From Pseudomonas bubulae (GTDB lineage Bacteria; Pseudomonadota; Gammaproteobacteria; Pseudomonadales; Pseudomonadaceae), in assembly GCF_900618535.1 (NCBI RefSeq), contig NZ_UYJA01000006.1:124001-188000 (forward strand): 64,000 nucleotides of DNA, read 5' to 3'. The notes below the pieces were generated by a model. That model searched no databases and was not told the origin of the DNA. It saw only the letters and a program-made list of their open reading frames with translations. A program made the translations under genes and the position numbers. Positions 9,045 through 17,830 of the stretch are shown one piece after another (the stretch's first letter is position 1; every line of letters begins with the position of its first letter).

Positions 9045-9577
9045 GACGTTGGTTGATGCTGGTCCCGCTGGCCGTTTTTCTCGGTATGGCGTGGTTTCTC
9101 TACCGGGGCTTGTATCTGGACCCGACCGAGCTGCCGTCGGCGATGATCGACAAGCCGTTCCCGGCCTTCAGCCTGCCTTCGGTGGAGGGGGACAAAACCC
9201 TCACCGAAGCTGACCTCAAGGGTAAGCCTGCGCTGGTCAACGTGTGGGCCACCTGGTGCATTTCATGCCGGGTCGAGCACCCGGTGCTGACCAAACTGGC
9301 CGATCAGGGTGTGCTGATCTACGGCGTGAACTACAAAGACGTCAACGAAGATGCGAAGAAGTGGCTTAAGGATTTCCACAACCCTTATCAGCTGGACATC
9401 AACGACGCAGACGGCTCCCTGGGCCTGAATCTGGGCGTGTACGGCGCTCCTGAGACATTCCTGATCGACAGCAAGGGCATCATCCGCCACAAGTTTGTCG
9501 GCGTGATCGACGAGACCGTGTGGCGTGAGCAGCTTGCGGGTAAATATCAGGCACTGGTTGACGAGGCCAAACCATGA
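9041..9577 (+). CDS. ccmG: Thiol:disulfide interchange protein DsbE/CcmG
   Basis: A 178-residue membrane-anchored thioredoxin-like protein. An N-terminal anchor (residues 4-20) is followed by the thioredoxin fold with active site WCISC (C73 and C76) and the later cis-proline in YGAPETFLID. The protein keeps apocytochrome c cysteines reduced for heme ligation, receiving electrons from DsbD. Start and stop overlap the neighbouring ccmF and ccmH genes by 4 nt each. Confidence 0.96.
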   Translation: MRRWLMLVPLAVFLGMAWFLYRGLYLDPTELPSAMIDKPFPAFSLPSVEGDKTLTEADLKGKPALVNVWATWCISCRVEHPVLTKLADQGVLIYGVNYKDVNEDAKKWLKDFHNPYQLDINDADGSLGLNLGVYGAPETFLIDSKGIIRHKFVGVIDETVWREQLAGKYQALVDEAKP

Positions 9578-10050
9578 AGCGCTGGCTAGCCGCCGTGGTT
9601 TTCGGTTTGACCCTGACCGGGGTTGCCCATGCCGCCATCGATACCTACGAGTTTGCCAACGACGCCGAGCGCGACCGTTTTCGTGAGCTGACCAAGGAAC
9701 TGCGCTGCCCCAAGTGTCAGAACCAGGACATCGCCGACTCCAACGCCCCTATTGCCACCGACCTGCGCCGCGAGATCTATCGCATGCTCGGTGAAGGCAA
9801 GGACAACCAGCAGATCCTCGATTTCATGGTCGCCCGCTACGGCGATTTCGTGCTCTATAAACCGGCCCTGACCGGCAAGACCGCAGTGCTCTGGTTTGGC
9901 CCGCTGGCCCTGCTGGTGGGCGGTCTGGTGGTGATTGGCGTCATCGTCGGGCGCCGTCGACGTACAGAGCAGGTTGAAGGCTCGGACACACTTTCTGCCG
10001 AGGAGCGCAAGCGCCTCGACACTTTGCTGGATAAAACCAAAGATGATTGA
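9574..10050 (+). CDS. ccmH: Cytochrome c-type biogenesis protein CcmH (short form)
   Basis: A 158-residue protein with a signal peptide (cut near AHA-AID), the redox motif LRCPKCQNQDI (C45 and C48) and a C-terminal membrane helix near residues 108-126. CcmH reduces the apocytochrome disulfide during heme ligation. The TPR part that is fused to CcmH in enteric bacteria is the separate ccmI gene here, as usual in Pseudomonas. It overlaps ccmG by 4 nt and ccmI by 8 nt. Confidence 0.96.
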   Translation: MKRWLAAVVFGLTLTGVAHAAIDTYEFANDAERDRFRELTKELRCPKCQNQDIADSNAPIATDLRREIYRMLGEGKDNQQILDFMVARYGDFVLYKPALTGKTAVLWFGPLALLVGGLVVIGVIVGRRRRTEQVEGSDTLSAEERKRLDTLLDKTKDD

Positions 10051-11245
10051 TTTCTGGCTCGCAGCAGGCTTGCTGCTACTGATAGCCCTCAGCTTTTTAT
10101 TGATCCCGGTATTGCGCGGGCGCCGTGCCCAGCGCGAAGAAGACCGTACCGCTTTGAACGTTGCCTTGTATCAAGAGCGGGTGGCCGAGTTGCAAGCCCA
10201 GCGCGAAGAGGGCGTGTTGACCGCTGAACAGTTCGAAACCGGCCGCGCCGAAGCGGCCCGCGAATTGCTCGCGGACACCGAAGGTGTGGCGCCGGGGCGG
10301 GTGTCCAGTCTGGGCAAGGCCATTCCGTTGTTGGCCGCAGTGCTGGTGCCGGTACTGGGCTTGAGCCTGTACCTGCATTTTGGTTCCAGCGACAAGGTCG
10401 AACTGACCCGCGAGTTCTCCCAGCCGCCGCAATCCCTTGAAGAAATGGTCGCGCGCCTTGAGCGTGCCGCGGCTGCGCAACCTGACTCGGCCGAAGGCCT
10501 GTACTTCCTGGGCCGTGCCTATATGGCACAAAACCGTCCTGCGGATGCGGCCAGGGTGTTCGAACGCGCGGCCAACCTGGCCGGTCGTCAGCCCGAGTTG
10601 CTGGGCCAGTGGGCGCAGGCGCAGTACTTTGCCGACGATAAAAAGTGGAGCGACAAAATCCAGGCGCTGACCGATGAAGCCTTGAAGGCCGACCCGAAGG
10701 AAGTCACCAGCCTGGGCCTGCTGGGCATCGCCGCCTTCGAGGACCAGCGCTTCGAACAGGCCATTGGCTACTGGCAACGGTTGATGACCGAACTGCCTGA
10801 AGGCGACGCCTCCCGTGCGGCGCTGGAAGGGGGTATTGCAAAGGCCCGTGAGCAACTGCAGGCCAGCGGTGGCAAGGTTGAAACTGCACCTGTGGCCAAG
10901 GCGATGGCCTCGATCAAGGTCAACGTGGATCTGGCCGATGCGGTCAAGGCCAGTGCCTTGCCGGGTGACAGCGTGTTTATCTTTGCCCGTGCGGTCTCCG
11001 GCCCGCCGGCACCGTTGGCGGTCAAGCGCGTGACTGTGGCGGACCTGCCGATCACGGTTGAGCTGGGCGATGTCGACGCAATGATGCCGCAATTGAAACT
11101 GTCCAACTTTCCTGAAGTCCAATTAATGGCACGCATCTCCCGTGCTGGCCAGCCAACAGCAGGCGAGTGGGTAGGGCGCAGCCAGCCGCTGTCTAGCAGC
11201 ACTCGGGAGCTGCAACAACTGACCATCGACAGCCCGGATAAATAA
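10043..11245 (+). CDS. ccmI: Cytochrome c-type biogenesis protein CcmI
   Basis: A 400-residue apocytochrome chaperone. The first 25 residues are a membrane helix (MIDFWLAAGLLLLIALSFLL); a leucine-zipper-like segment and a second helix near 95-115 follow, then periplasmic TPR repeats (AEGLYFLGRAYMAQNRPADA) and a C-terminal beta-rich domain. CcmI presents the C-terminus of apocytochrome c to CcmF/H. The ATG at 10043 overlaps the ccmH stop; a longer in-frame reading from upstream would lie inside ccmH and is not favoured. It is the last ccm gene. Confidence 0.94.
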   Translation: MIDFWLAAGLLLLIALSFLLIPVLRGRRAQREEDRTALNVALYQERVAELQAQREEGVLTAEQFETGRAEAARELLADTEGVAPGRVSSLGKAIPLLAAVLVPVLGLSLYLHFGSSDKVELTREFSQPPQSLEEMVARLERAAAAQPDSAEGLYFLGRAYMAQNRPADAARVFERAANLAGRQPELLGQWAQAQYFADDKKWSDKIQALTDEALKADPKEVTSLGLLGIAAFEDQRFEQAIGYWQRLMTELPEGDASRAALEGGIAKAREQLQASGGKVETAPVAKAMASIKVNVDLADAVKASALPGDSVFIFARAVSGPPAPLAVKRVTVADLPITVELGDVDAMMPQLKLSNFPEVQLMARISRAGQPTAGEWVGRSQPLSSSTRELQQLTIDSPDK

Positions 11246-11257
11246 ATGCCCCGAATC

Positions 11258-11343
11258 TGGCAGCGGGCTTGCTCGCGATGCAGACGACGCGGTCCTCCAG
11301 TGAATCCGCATTGATTGAATCGCGAGCAAGTCCGCTGCCACAG
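11258..11343. repeat. REP pair (REPIN-like), GGGCTTGCTCGCGAT family
   Basis: Two imperfect inverted REP cores, GGCAGCGGGCTTGCTCGCGA at 11259-11278 and ATCGCGAGCAAGTCCGCTGC at 11319-11338, separated by about 40 nt. The pair lies just after ccmI and can fold into a large hairpin in the transcript. It belongs to the same family as the repeats flanking the RAYT gene near 25.3 kb. Confidence 0.8.
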
Positions 11344-11375
11344 GGGGTCTTAGCTGACTTACAAGAGAAGCCGCC

Positions 11376-11771
11376 ATGGCCGTATTCGCCCGTATTACCT
11401 TGCTCGCGCTAGCTCTAGGCCTGAGCGCCTGTGCGGTTCAACAGCCTTACGAACCGCCTGCGCCAACAACGCCGATGCCGCAGCCGACACCCCAGCCCTC
11501 GGGCAAGCCCCTGCCGGACATGCCGATTCCCAAGGCGCCAAAACCGTTGCCGCGCACCTCGGCGACCTTTGCGCCGCCGCCGGGCGGGCCTAGCCACTGG
11601 GATGCGCGTCTGGGCGTGTATGTGCTGGATAACCAGACCAACGTCTTCTACCGCCAGCGCGCCTACTACCGCTGGGACAACGGCTGGAGCCGCGCGGTGA
11701 GCCCCAACGGGCCGTGGGAAGAGACCGATATCAGCGGCGTACCGCCGGGGTTGAGTCGGCAGTTCAAGTAA
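11376..11771 (+). CDS. Proline-rich lipoprotein, function unknown
   Basis: A 131-residue predicted lipoprotein. The signal peptide ends in a lipobox LSAC (cysteine at about residue 20). A proline-rich linker (residues 25-60) is followed by a small domain rich in aromatic residues (VFYRQRAYYRWDNGWSRA). It is likely anchored in the outer membrane. I do not recognise a named family. It stands alone between the ccm operon and a terminator. Confidence 0.8.
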   Translation: MAVFARITLLALALGLSACAVQQPYEPPAPTTPMPQPTPQPSGKPLPDMPIPKAPKPLPRTSATFAPPPGGPSHWDARLGVYVLDNQTNVFYRQRAYYRWDNGWSRAVSPNGPWEETDISGVPPGLSRQFK

Positions 11772-11778
11772 AGCCAAG

Positions 11779-11802
11779 CGGCGACCTTCGGGTCGCCGTT
11801 TT
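11779..11802 (+). terminator. Rho-independent terminator after the lipoprotein gene
   Basis: CGGCGACC, loop TTCG, GGTCGCCG, followed by TTTT. It lies 8 nt after the lipoprotein stop. The convergent SDR gene ends at 11818. Confidence 0.85.
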
Positions 11803-11817
11803 GGTTTGGGGCTGTGG

Positions 11818-12540
11818 TTAAAACGCCGCCTTGCCCACCGATGCACCACCATCGACAAACAGCGTCTGGCCGGTAATAAAACCGCTGCTCTCAGACAGTA
11901 GAAAGGCAATCGCCGAGGCGATTTCTGCGGGCTGGCCCAGACGTGCCATTGGCACGCCTGCCAGATAGCGTGCTTCGCCCGCGGAACCGGGCGGGTTGTT
12001 GGCGCGGAACAGCTCCGTCTCGGTCGGGCCGGGGGCCACGGCGTTTACGGTTATGCCTGTTTGTGCCAGTTCCAGTGCCCAGGAGCGGGTAAAGCTGACC
12101 AGCGCCGCCTTGGCTGCGGCATAGGCCGTACGCTGGGTGATGCCGAGTACGGTCAGGCTGGAAATATTCACGACTCGCCCCCAGCCCCGGCTGCGCATGC
12201 CGGGCAATAACGCCTGGGTGGCCTGCAGCGCCGAATGCAGGTTAACTCGCATGACGTCATCGAATGCATCCAGATCAATTTCGCCCAATGCTTGCGGGCG
12301 CACCAGGCCGACGTTGTTGACCAGCCCGTCGAAGGCGAAACGTTCGCTGAGTTCCTTGAGTACCTGTGCGCTGCGTTCGCGGTCGGCCAGATCAAGGGCG
12401 ACCAGTGTGCCGGGGAAATCCGGGTCGTCTGCATTGCGGGCTATGCCCACCACGGTGTGGCCTGCCTGGGCCAGATGTTCGCACAACGCGCGACCGATGC
12501 CTTTGCTGGCGCCGGTGACAAGGTAGGTACGTTGGGTCAT
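11818..12540 (-). CDS. SDR-family oxidoreductase (FabG-like)
   Basis: A 240-residue short-chain dehydrogenase. It has the Rossmann glycine motif TGASKGIGRA near the N-terminus, the NNVG strand, the catalytic Ser (NISSLTVLG) with YAAAK (Tyr and Lys), and the C-terminal FITGQTLFVDGGAS of FabG-type reductases. I chose the ATG at 12540 because it has AGGGAG six nt upstream and starts MTQRTYLVTG; an extended reading to 12702 is not supported. Substrate unknown; it is not in an apparent operon. Confidence 0.9.
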   Translation of the reverse strand: MTQRTYLVTGASKGIGRALCEHLAQAGHTVVGIARNADDPDFPGTLVALDLADRERSAQVLKELSERFAFDGLVNNVGLVRPQALGEIDLDAFDDVMRVNLHSALQATQALLPGMRSRGWGRVVNISSLTVLGITQRTAYAAAKAALVSFTRSWALELAQTGITVNAVAPGPTETELFRANNPPGSAGEARYLAGVPMARLGQPAEIASAIAFLLSESSGFITGQTLFVDGGASVGKAAF

Positions 12541-12954
12541 GGTGTGCTCCCTATTTAAAGACGGTGAGCATGATACCTTGGCAAGCGCTTGTGGGAGCGG
12601 GCAGGTTTGCGAGGCGCTTTTAGTGGCGGCCTGTCTCGGCCTCTTCCGGTCACCCCCTAAATCTGTATACTTCTTTTCCGTTCGTGTCAGGGCTTTGTGC
12701 ATCTGATACCGGACTTATCTCCCGGCACCTTGCCGGCCATTGCTGCAAGCACCGGCTCAACGTGCTAGCGCACGCTTTGCCTTTTGACCTGGGACGCCTC
12801 TTGCGTTCCGTCACTTGCCAGCCATCACTTTGACAACCCACGGACCGCTGTCCGCTATCGCCTGCCTGTCAGGAAATCCGGGTTGTTGCACCTGCCGATT
12901 TCGGCCTTTCGTTGCGTCTGTAACGACTGTGTGCGCATAAGAAAGGAGAAAGGA
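12541..12954. other. Intergenic region with divergent promoters and one REP half
   Basis: A 414-nt gap between divergent SDR and symporter genes. It contains one solitary REP-like core (GTGGGAGCGGGCAGG near 12590-12613) and the long 5' leader of the symporter gene. A short GCCGGCA/TTGCCGGC-type hairpin is possible near 12735-12755. I see no credible gene or known riboswitch in it. Confidence 0.5.
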
Positions 12955-14622
12955 ATGTTCCAACTTTCCACCCTCACCGTGTTGCTGCTTCTGTTCTGTT
13001 TTTATGGCCTGACCTTTTTGGTGTCGTTGCGCGTGGGCCGCAAGGACGAAAACGTCGACGGCTATATGGTCTCCAATAACTCCATCGGCTTTGGCATGTC
13101 GGCCGCCAGCATGACGGCCACCTGGATCTGGGCCGCTTCCTTTTACGCCGCCGCCAGTGCGGGCTACAAGTTTGGTCTCTCGGGGGCCTTGCACTATGGC
13201 TTCTGGGGCGCGCTGATGATTCTGTTTATCTACCCCTTTGGCCGGCGTTTCCGGCAACTGGCGCCCAAGGCCCATACCCTGGCGGAGATCATGCACGCAC
13301 GGCACGGGCGTTCCAGCCAGATGATTCTGGCGGGTTCCAATATCGTCGGCAGTCTGATCAGCCTGATGGTCAATTTCACCGCCGCCGGGGCACTGGTCGC
13401 GGTGCTTTCGCCGCTGAGCTTTACCCATGGTGTGCTTATCGCCGGTGTCGGGATTCTGACTTACACCATCTGGTCAGGGTTTCGCTCATCGGTGCTTACT
13501 GATTTCGGCCAGCTATTCGCCATGATCTTCGCTGCGGTGGTGATTATTCCGATTATTTTCTTCCAGTTGGGCGGCCCTGAAATCTTCGCCCAGGGCATGC
13601 CGAGGATCACCCCCGAGCAAGCCAGCTTCTATTCGAAAACCGCGATTCTGGAGCAGGGCGCACCTTACTTCGTGGCCGTGCTGGCCTACGCCATTGGTAA
13701 CCAGACCATCGCCCAGCGGCTGTTTGCCGTGCGTGAAGACTTGATGAAGTCGACATTCGTCACCGCCACCATCGGTTATGCCTCGATTGTGATCGGGCTG
13801 GGCATGCTGGGGTTTCTGGCCCTGCTGGCAGGTATCGAGCCGCAGGATGGCGACCTCAATAACCTGATCCCGCAAATGGCCTCGACCTACTTGCCGCCGT
13901 TTGCGGTGGGGCTGTTTTTCATCATGGTGATCGGTTCGCTGTCGTCCACGGCGGATTCCGACCTGTCCGCCTTGTCGGCGCTGGTGATGACTGACGTGTA
14001 TGGCAAGAACATAGCCAAGGGCAAACCCAATCCAAAAACCATGTTGTTTGTCGGGCGCCTGACCATGGTGCTGGCAACCATGCTGGCGATGATTTTTGCC
14101 AGCATGAAACTCGATATCCTGACCATGCTGATTTTTGTCGGCGCGCTATGGGGCGCGATTGTCTTTCCTGTTATTGCCAGCCTGTATTGGCAGCGGATTA
14201 CCAACGCGGCCTTTACCAGTGCAGCGATTGCCGGGTTTGTGATGTTTTTGGTCGCCCGCTTCGAATTGTTGCAGATGCAAGGTGCGGTGGCGCTGTTCTT
14301 CGAACTCTGTGCCTCGATCGGCGGCGGGGTGGTGATTGGCCTGATGGCGTTCGGCTTTTTTGGCAAGCGCGTGGGCTTTGTGATGGGCGGATTGGCGTTC
14401 TTGGTACTGGCGCCATTCGCGTTCGGTTTTCTCCGCGATTACCCGGTGTTGCTCAGTTCATTGACCGCTTACGGTGTCAGCACCGTGGTGTGTGTGCTGG
14501 TGAGCTTGCTGGCCAATGAAACCTTTGATTTTGACTGTATCAACGAACGTGTTGTGGCCTTCCACCACACCGTCGAATCTGCCACTGAAAAAGGAGCCAC
14601 CCCATGTCCAGTTTCGCTTTGA
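12955..14622 (+). CDS. Sodium:solute symporter family transporter
   Basis: A 555-residue inner-membrane protein with about 13 hydrophobic helices, of the SSS family (for example GYMVSNNSIGFGMSAASMTA, and the conserved SLSSTADSDLSALSAL segment). It should couple solute uptake to sodium; the solute cannot be read from sequence. The start ATG at 12955 follows AAAGGAGAAAGGA; an upstream in-frame extension is rejected. The last 19 nt overlap the small membrane protein gene at 14604, which probably encodes a partner. Confidence 0.88.
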   Translation: MFQLSTLTVLLLLFCFYGLTFLVSLRVGRKDENVDGYMVSNNSIGFGMSAASMTATWIWAASFYAAASAGYKFGLSGALHYGFWGALMILFIYPFGRRFRQLAPKAHTLAEIMHARHGRSSQMILAGSNIVGSLISLMVNFTAAGALVAVLSPLSFTHGVLIAGVGILTYTIWSGFRSSVLTDFGQLFAMIFAAVVIIPIIFFQLGGPEIFAQGMPRITPEQASFYSKTAILEQGAPYFVAVLAYAIGNQTIAQRLFAVREDLMKSTFVTATIGYASIVIGLGMLGFLALLAGIEPQDGDLNNLIPQMASTYLPPFAVGLFFIMVIGSLSSTADSDLSALSALVMTDVYGKNIAKGKPNPKTMLFVGRLTMVLATMLAMIFASMKLDILTMLIFVGALWGAIVFPVIASLYWQRITNAAFTSAAIAGFVMFLVARFELLQMQGAVALFFELCASIGGGVVIGLMAFGFFGKRVGFVMGGLAFLVLAPFAFGFLRDYPVLLSSLTAYGVSTVVCVLVSLLANETFDFDCINERVVAFHHTVESATEKGATPCPVSL

Positions 14623-14735
14623 CCCTGTATGTCCTGATCTGGCCAGCCATTGCCGGGGCCGTAATGTTGACCCTGTGCGTCAGCCTGTGGCGCGATATGC
14701 GCAAGGCCAAGCGTGAGGGTACGGATCTGGTCTGA
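14604..14735 (+). CDS. Small single-span membrane protein, probable transporter small subunit
   Basis: A 43-residue reading frame: MSSFALTLYVLIWPAIAGAV begins one hydrophobic helix, followed by SLWRDMRKAKREG and a short tail. It starts inside the end of the symporter gene with AAGGAG at a good distance. Small companion proteins of this size often follow Pseudomonas sodium:solute symporters; an auxiliary or stabilising role is inference. Confidence 0.75.
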   Translation: MSSFALTLYVLIWPAIAGAVMLTLCVSLWRDMRKAKREGTDLV

Positions 14736-14747
14736 ATGTTTGATGGG

Positions 14748-14773
14748 GTAGCCGCTGCCTCGCCAGCGGCTAC
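14748..14773. terminator. Stem-loop after the symporter pair
   Basis: GTAGCCGCTG, a 6-nt loop, CAGCGGCTAC: a perfect 10-bp stem 12 nt after the small-subunit stop. No clear T-run follows, so it may be a processing or weak termination signal rather than a classic terminator. Confidence 0.5.
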
Positions 14774-14817
14774 GCAAATTGTGTAGGGTGCTTGCTGATC
14801 ACTATCAGGAGCCGGTC

Positions 14818-15660
14818 ATGCGCCCATTCGAATTCAAGCAAGTTGACGTTTTCAGCAGCGTTGCCCTCAAGGGCAACCCGGTGGCCGTGGTGTTGAATGC
14901 CGACAGCCTGAGTGACACACAAATGGCCGACTTTGCGCGCTGGACCAATCTGAGTGAAACCACTTTTGTGCTCAAACCGCAAAACCCTGATGCCGATTAC
15001 CGCCTGCGAATTTTTACCACTCTCAACGAGCTGCCTTTTGCTGGCCACCCTACGCTGGGCAGTTGCCACGCCTGGCTGGAAGCCGGCGGCGTGCCCCGCG
15101 GTCAAGAGATCGTGCAGGAGTGCGCCGCGGGGTTGATCCGTCTTCGTCGCCAGGCCGGGCAACTGGCTTTTACTGCACCGCCCCTGTTGCGTACGGGTGC
15201 TGTTGAGGGGGATTTGCTGCAGCGTATCTGCCGTGGCCTGGGCATCGAGGCGCAGGCGGTGGTGCAGGCGCGTTGGGTCGATAATGGCCCGGGCTGGGTG
15301 GCGTTGATGTTGCGTGAGCGTGAGCAGGTGCTGGCTTTAGAGCCCGATTACTCGCAGTTGCTCGGACTGTCGATCGGTGTGGTTGCCCCTTGGCAGCCTG
15401 AACTCGATGGCGACGAGGCGCAGTTTGAAGTGCGCGCATTCTGTGCCGGCGAGGGCATGCCCGAAGATCCGGTGACCGGTAGCCTGAATGCCGGGCTGGC
15501 GCAGTGGCTGATCGGCGCAGGCCTTGCCCCGGCGCATTATGTGGCCAGCCAGGGTACGGCAATGGGGCGGGCAGGGCGGGTGTCGATCGAGCAGATCGGC
15601 GAGGATATCTGGGTGGGCGGCCCGGCGGTGACCTGTATTAGCGGGCAATTGACGCTCTGA
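14818..15660 (+). CDS. PhzF-family isomerase/epimerase-like protein
   Basis: A 280-residue PhzF-fold protein. It shows the N-terminal QVDVFSSVALKGNPVAVVL pattern, the conserved Glu in NLSETTFVL, and the second half EGMPEDPVTGSLNAGLAQWL. PhzF itself isomerises dihydro-hydroxyanthranilate in phenazine synthesis, but most family members have unknown roles. No other phenazine gene is nearby, so a phenazine function is not supported. The start is ATG at 14818, after CAGGAGCCGGTC. Confidence 0.88.
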   Translation: MRPFEFKQVDVFSSVALKGNPVAVVLNADSLSDTQMADFARWTNLSETTFVLKPQNPDADYRLRIFTTLNELPFAGHPTLGSCHAWLEAGGVPRGQEIVQECAAGLIRLRRQAGQLAFTAPPLLRTGAVEGDLLQRICRGLGIEAQAVVQARWVDNGPGWVALMLREREQVLALEPDYSQLLGLSIGVVAPWQPELDGDEAQFEVRAFCAGEGMPEDPVTGSLNAGLAQWLIGAGLAPAHYVASQGTAMGRAGRVSIEQIGEDIWVGGPAVTCISGQLTL

Positions 15661-15663
15661 GCC

Positions 15664-17601
15664 TCATGCCCCTTTTGCTTTCACCGCCCGCTTGGGTCTG
15701 GCCTTGCCCGTAGCGGCCTTGCGTTTCTTCTTCCAGGCTGGCGCCGCACCGGCCGGGCTGGCCGGACCGCTGATCGTCATGGTCATGGCGCTGCAACGTT
15801 CGATATGTTTGCTCATCCACGCCGCCTGTTTGGCGACGAATACGTCGAGGGTCATTTCGCCGCTTTGCACCATGTCCAGCGCCTGCTCCCAGATGGCCGT
15901 GGTGCCGGGGTCGGCAATGGCGCGCGGTACCGCGTCGATCAGGCTAAAGGCGGGGGCGGTCGCCGCCAGGGCCTTGCCGTTTTTGCTCAGGTAACCGCGA
16001 TCGAGCAAGCCCTGGATGATGCCGGCGCGGGTGGCTTCGGTGCCGATACCGGTGGTGTCCTTGAGTTTTTGCTTGAGCAGCGGGTCCTGCACCAGCTTGG
16101 CGACGTTTTTCATCGCCTTGATCAGGTCGCCTTCGGTGAACGGCTTGGGCGGCTGGGTCCACAAGTCCTTGAGGTTGACCGCGGCAATCGCGCAGTCCAG
16201 CCCTTCGCGCAATAACGGCAGGGGCTGTGGAGCAGGGGCTTCGCGACCTTTGGCCGGGGCCAGTGCCTCGGGCAGGGCGCGCTTCCAGCCGGGCTCGACG
16301 ATCTGCTTGCCGACGGCCCGCAGGTTTTGCCCTGCACAATCAAAGTCGGCCTGGGTGCGGTCGTATTCATGGTTGGGCAGAAACTGCGCGAGGTAGCGTG
16401 CGCGAATCAGCGTATATACCGCGCGATGTTTGCCGCTCAGGCGTTCAATATTCTTTGCAGCAGCTGTAGGAATAATGCCGTGGTGGGCGCTGACTTTTGC
16501 GTCGTTCCAGGCCCGTGAACGGCGCTGGGGGTCCAGATGGCTGGCCAGTGGTGAAAGTGACGGATCGGCCTGTTGCAAGGCGCTGAGAATCGACGCGGCT
16601 TCGCCGTGCTGGCTCTGTGGCAAGTAGCCGCAATCGCTGCGCGGATAGGTGACGACCTTATAGGTTTCGTACAGGGCCTGGGCAATATCGAGGGTTTCCT
16701 GGGCGCCGAGGCCGAGCTTTTTTGAACACACTTCCTGCAGCGTGCCCAGATCGAACGGCAATGGCGCGACTTCACGCATGCGCTCGGTGCGCAGCTTGAT
16801 CACCCGGGCGCTGCTGGCGCTTTGCATTGCACTTGCGGCCTGTTGGGCGTGGGCCTGGTTGAGGCAGCGGTCCTGGTCGTCGCAGGTGTCGGGATCGGCC
16901 CGCCATTGCGCGGTGAATAACTGCCCGTCGTGCCTGAGCTGTACGTCTATGGCCCAGTAGGCCACGGGGATAAAGTCGCTGATGCTACGATCACGATCGA
17001 CCACCAGCCGCAGCGTAGGGGTCTGCACACGGCCCACTGGCAATACGCCTTGATAGCCCGACTGGCGGCCGAGCAGGGTAAACAGGCGGCTCATGTTCAT
17101 GCCGATCAACCAGTCGGCCCGCGAGCGGCCGAGGGCCGAATGATAGAGGTTGAAGGTTTCGCTGCCGGGCTTGAGCGCAGCCAGGGCCTTGCGGATCGAG
17201 GCGTCGTCCAGGGCCGACAGCCACAGGCGCTGGATGGGGCCGCGGTAGCGGCAGTGCTCGACCAGTTCGCGGGCAATCATCTCGCCTTCGCGGTCGGCGT
17301 CGGTGGCGATGACCAGTTCTGTGGCTTCACCGAGCAGGCGCTTGACGGCCTTGAACTGGCTGGCGGTCTTGGGTTTGACGCGCATTTTCCATTTTTCCGG
17401 AATGATCGGCAGGTCAGCCAGTAGCCAGCGCTTGTAGCGCTCATCGTAGGCGTCGGGCGGGGCGGTTTCGAGCAGGTGACCGATGCACCAGGTGACGGTG
17501 GCATTGGCGCCCACCCAGCAGCCATCACCGCGGCGGCTGGCACCGAGCACGGCGGCAATATCTTTGGCCTGGGAGGGTTTTTCACACAGAAACAGCCGCA
17601 T
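15664..17601 (-). CDS. topB: DNA topoisomerase III
   Basis: A 645-residue type IA topoisomerase. The Toprim domain begins MRLFLCEKPSQAKDIAAVLG with the acidic motif DADREGE. The catalytic tyrosine lies in VVTYPRSDCGYLP at about residue 330. The basic C-terminal tail (AWKKKRKAATGKARPKRAVK) probably binds DNA. TopB decatenates DNA during replication and recombination. It converges with the PhzF gene, whose stop is 3 nt from its own. It is full length for bacterial TopB and not linked to a mobile element. Confidence 0.95.
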   Translation of the reverse strand: MRLFLCEKPSQAKDIAAVLGASRRGDGCWVGANATVTWCIGHLLETAPPDAYDERYKRWLLADLPIIPEKWKMRVKPKTASQFKAVKRLLGEATELVIATDADREGEMIARELVEHCRYRGPIQRLWLSALDDASIRKALAALKPGSETFNLYHSALGRSRADWLIGMNMSRLFTLLGRQSGYQGVLPVGRVQTPTLRLVVDRDRSISDFIPVAYWAIDVQLRHDGQLFTAQWRADPDTCDDQDRCLNQAHAQQAASAMQSASSARVIKLRTERMREVAPLPFDLGTLQEVCSKKLGLGAQETLDIAQALYETYKVVTYPRSDCGYLPQSQHGEAASILSALQQADPSLSPLASHLDPQRRSRAWNDAKVSAHHGIIPTAAAKNIERLSGKHRAVYTLIRARYLAQFLPNHEYDRTQADFDCAGQNLRAVGKQIVEPGWKRALPEALAPAKGREAPAPQPLPLLREGLDCAIAAVNLKDLWTQPPKPFTEGDLIKAMKNVAKLVQDPLLKQKLKDTTGIGTEATRAGIIQGLLDRGYLSKNGKALAATAPAFSLIDAVPRAIADPGTTAIWEQALDMVQSGEMTLDVFVAKQAAWMSKHIERCSAMTMTISGPASPAGAAPAWKKKRKAATGKARPKRAVKAKGA

Positions 17602-17713
17602 CGCTCAACTCATTCACGCATCGCAGAAGATGCACAGCATGGGCAGAGACAGGCGCGAGAGCAAGTTTTTTTACTGTTGATATGTACAGGCTTTTGCAGG
17701 TGCTGCAAAACCT

Positions 17714-17799
17714 GGGGGAGCTGGCTTGCCTGCGATGCAGGCGAGGGGGGCAGTCAGGCGTACCGGGGGCATCCCTTCGCGAGCAAGCCCGCTCCCACA
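17714..17799. repeat. REP pair (REPIN-like)
   Basis: A degenerate left core near 17714-17737 (GGGGAGCTGGCTTGCCTGCG) and a well-conserved right core (CTTCGCGAGCAAGCCCGCTC) at 17775-17799, in the gap between topB and sbp. Same family as the RAYT-flanking repeats. Confidence 0.75.
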
Positions 17800-17830
17800 A
17801 TGGAAGGCGGGCTTGCAACAGGACAGGGGA

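Noticed and set aside
14818..15660. Phenazine biosynthesis
   Set aside because: Only a PhzF-fold gene is present; no other phz gene is near, and the family is widespread without phenazine production.
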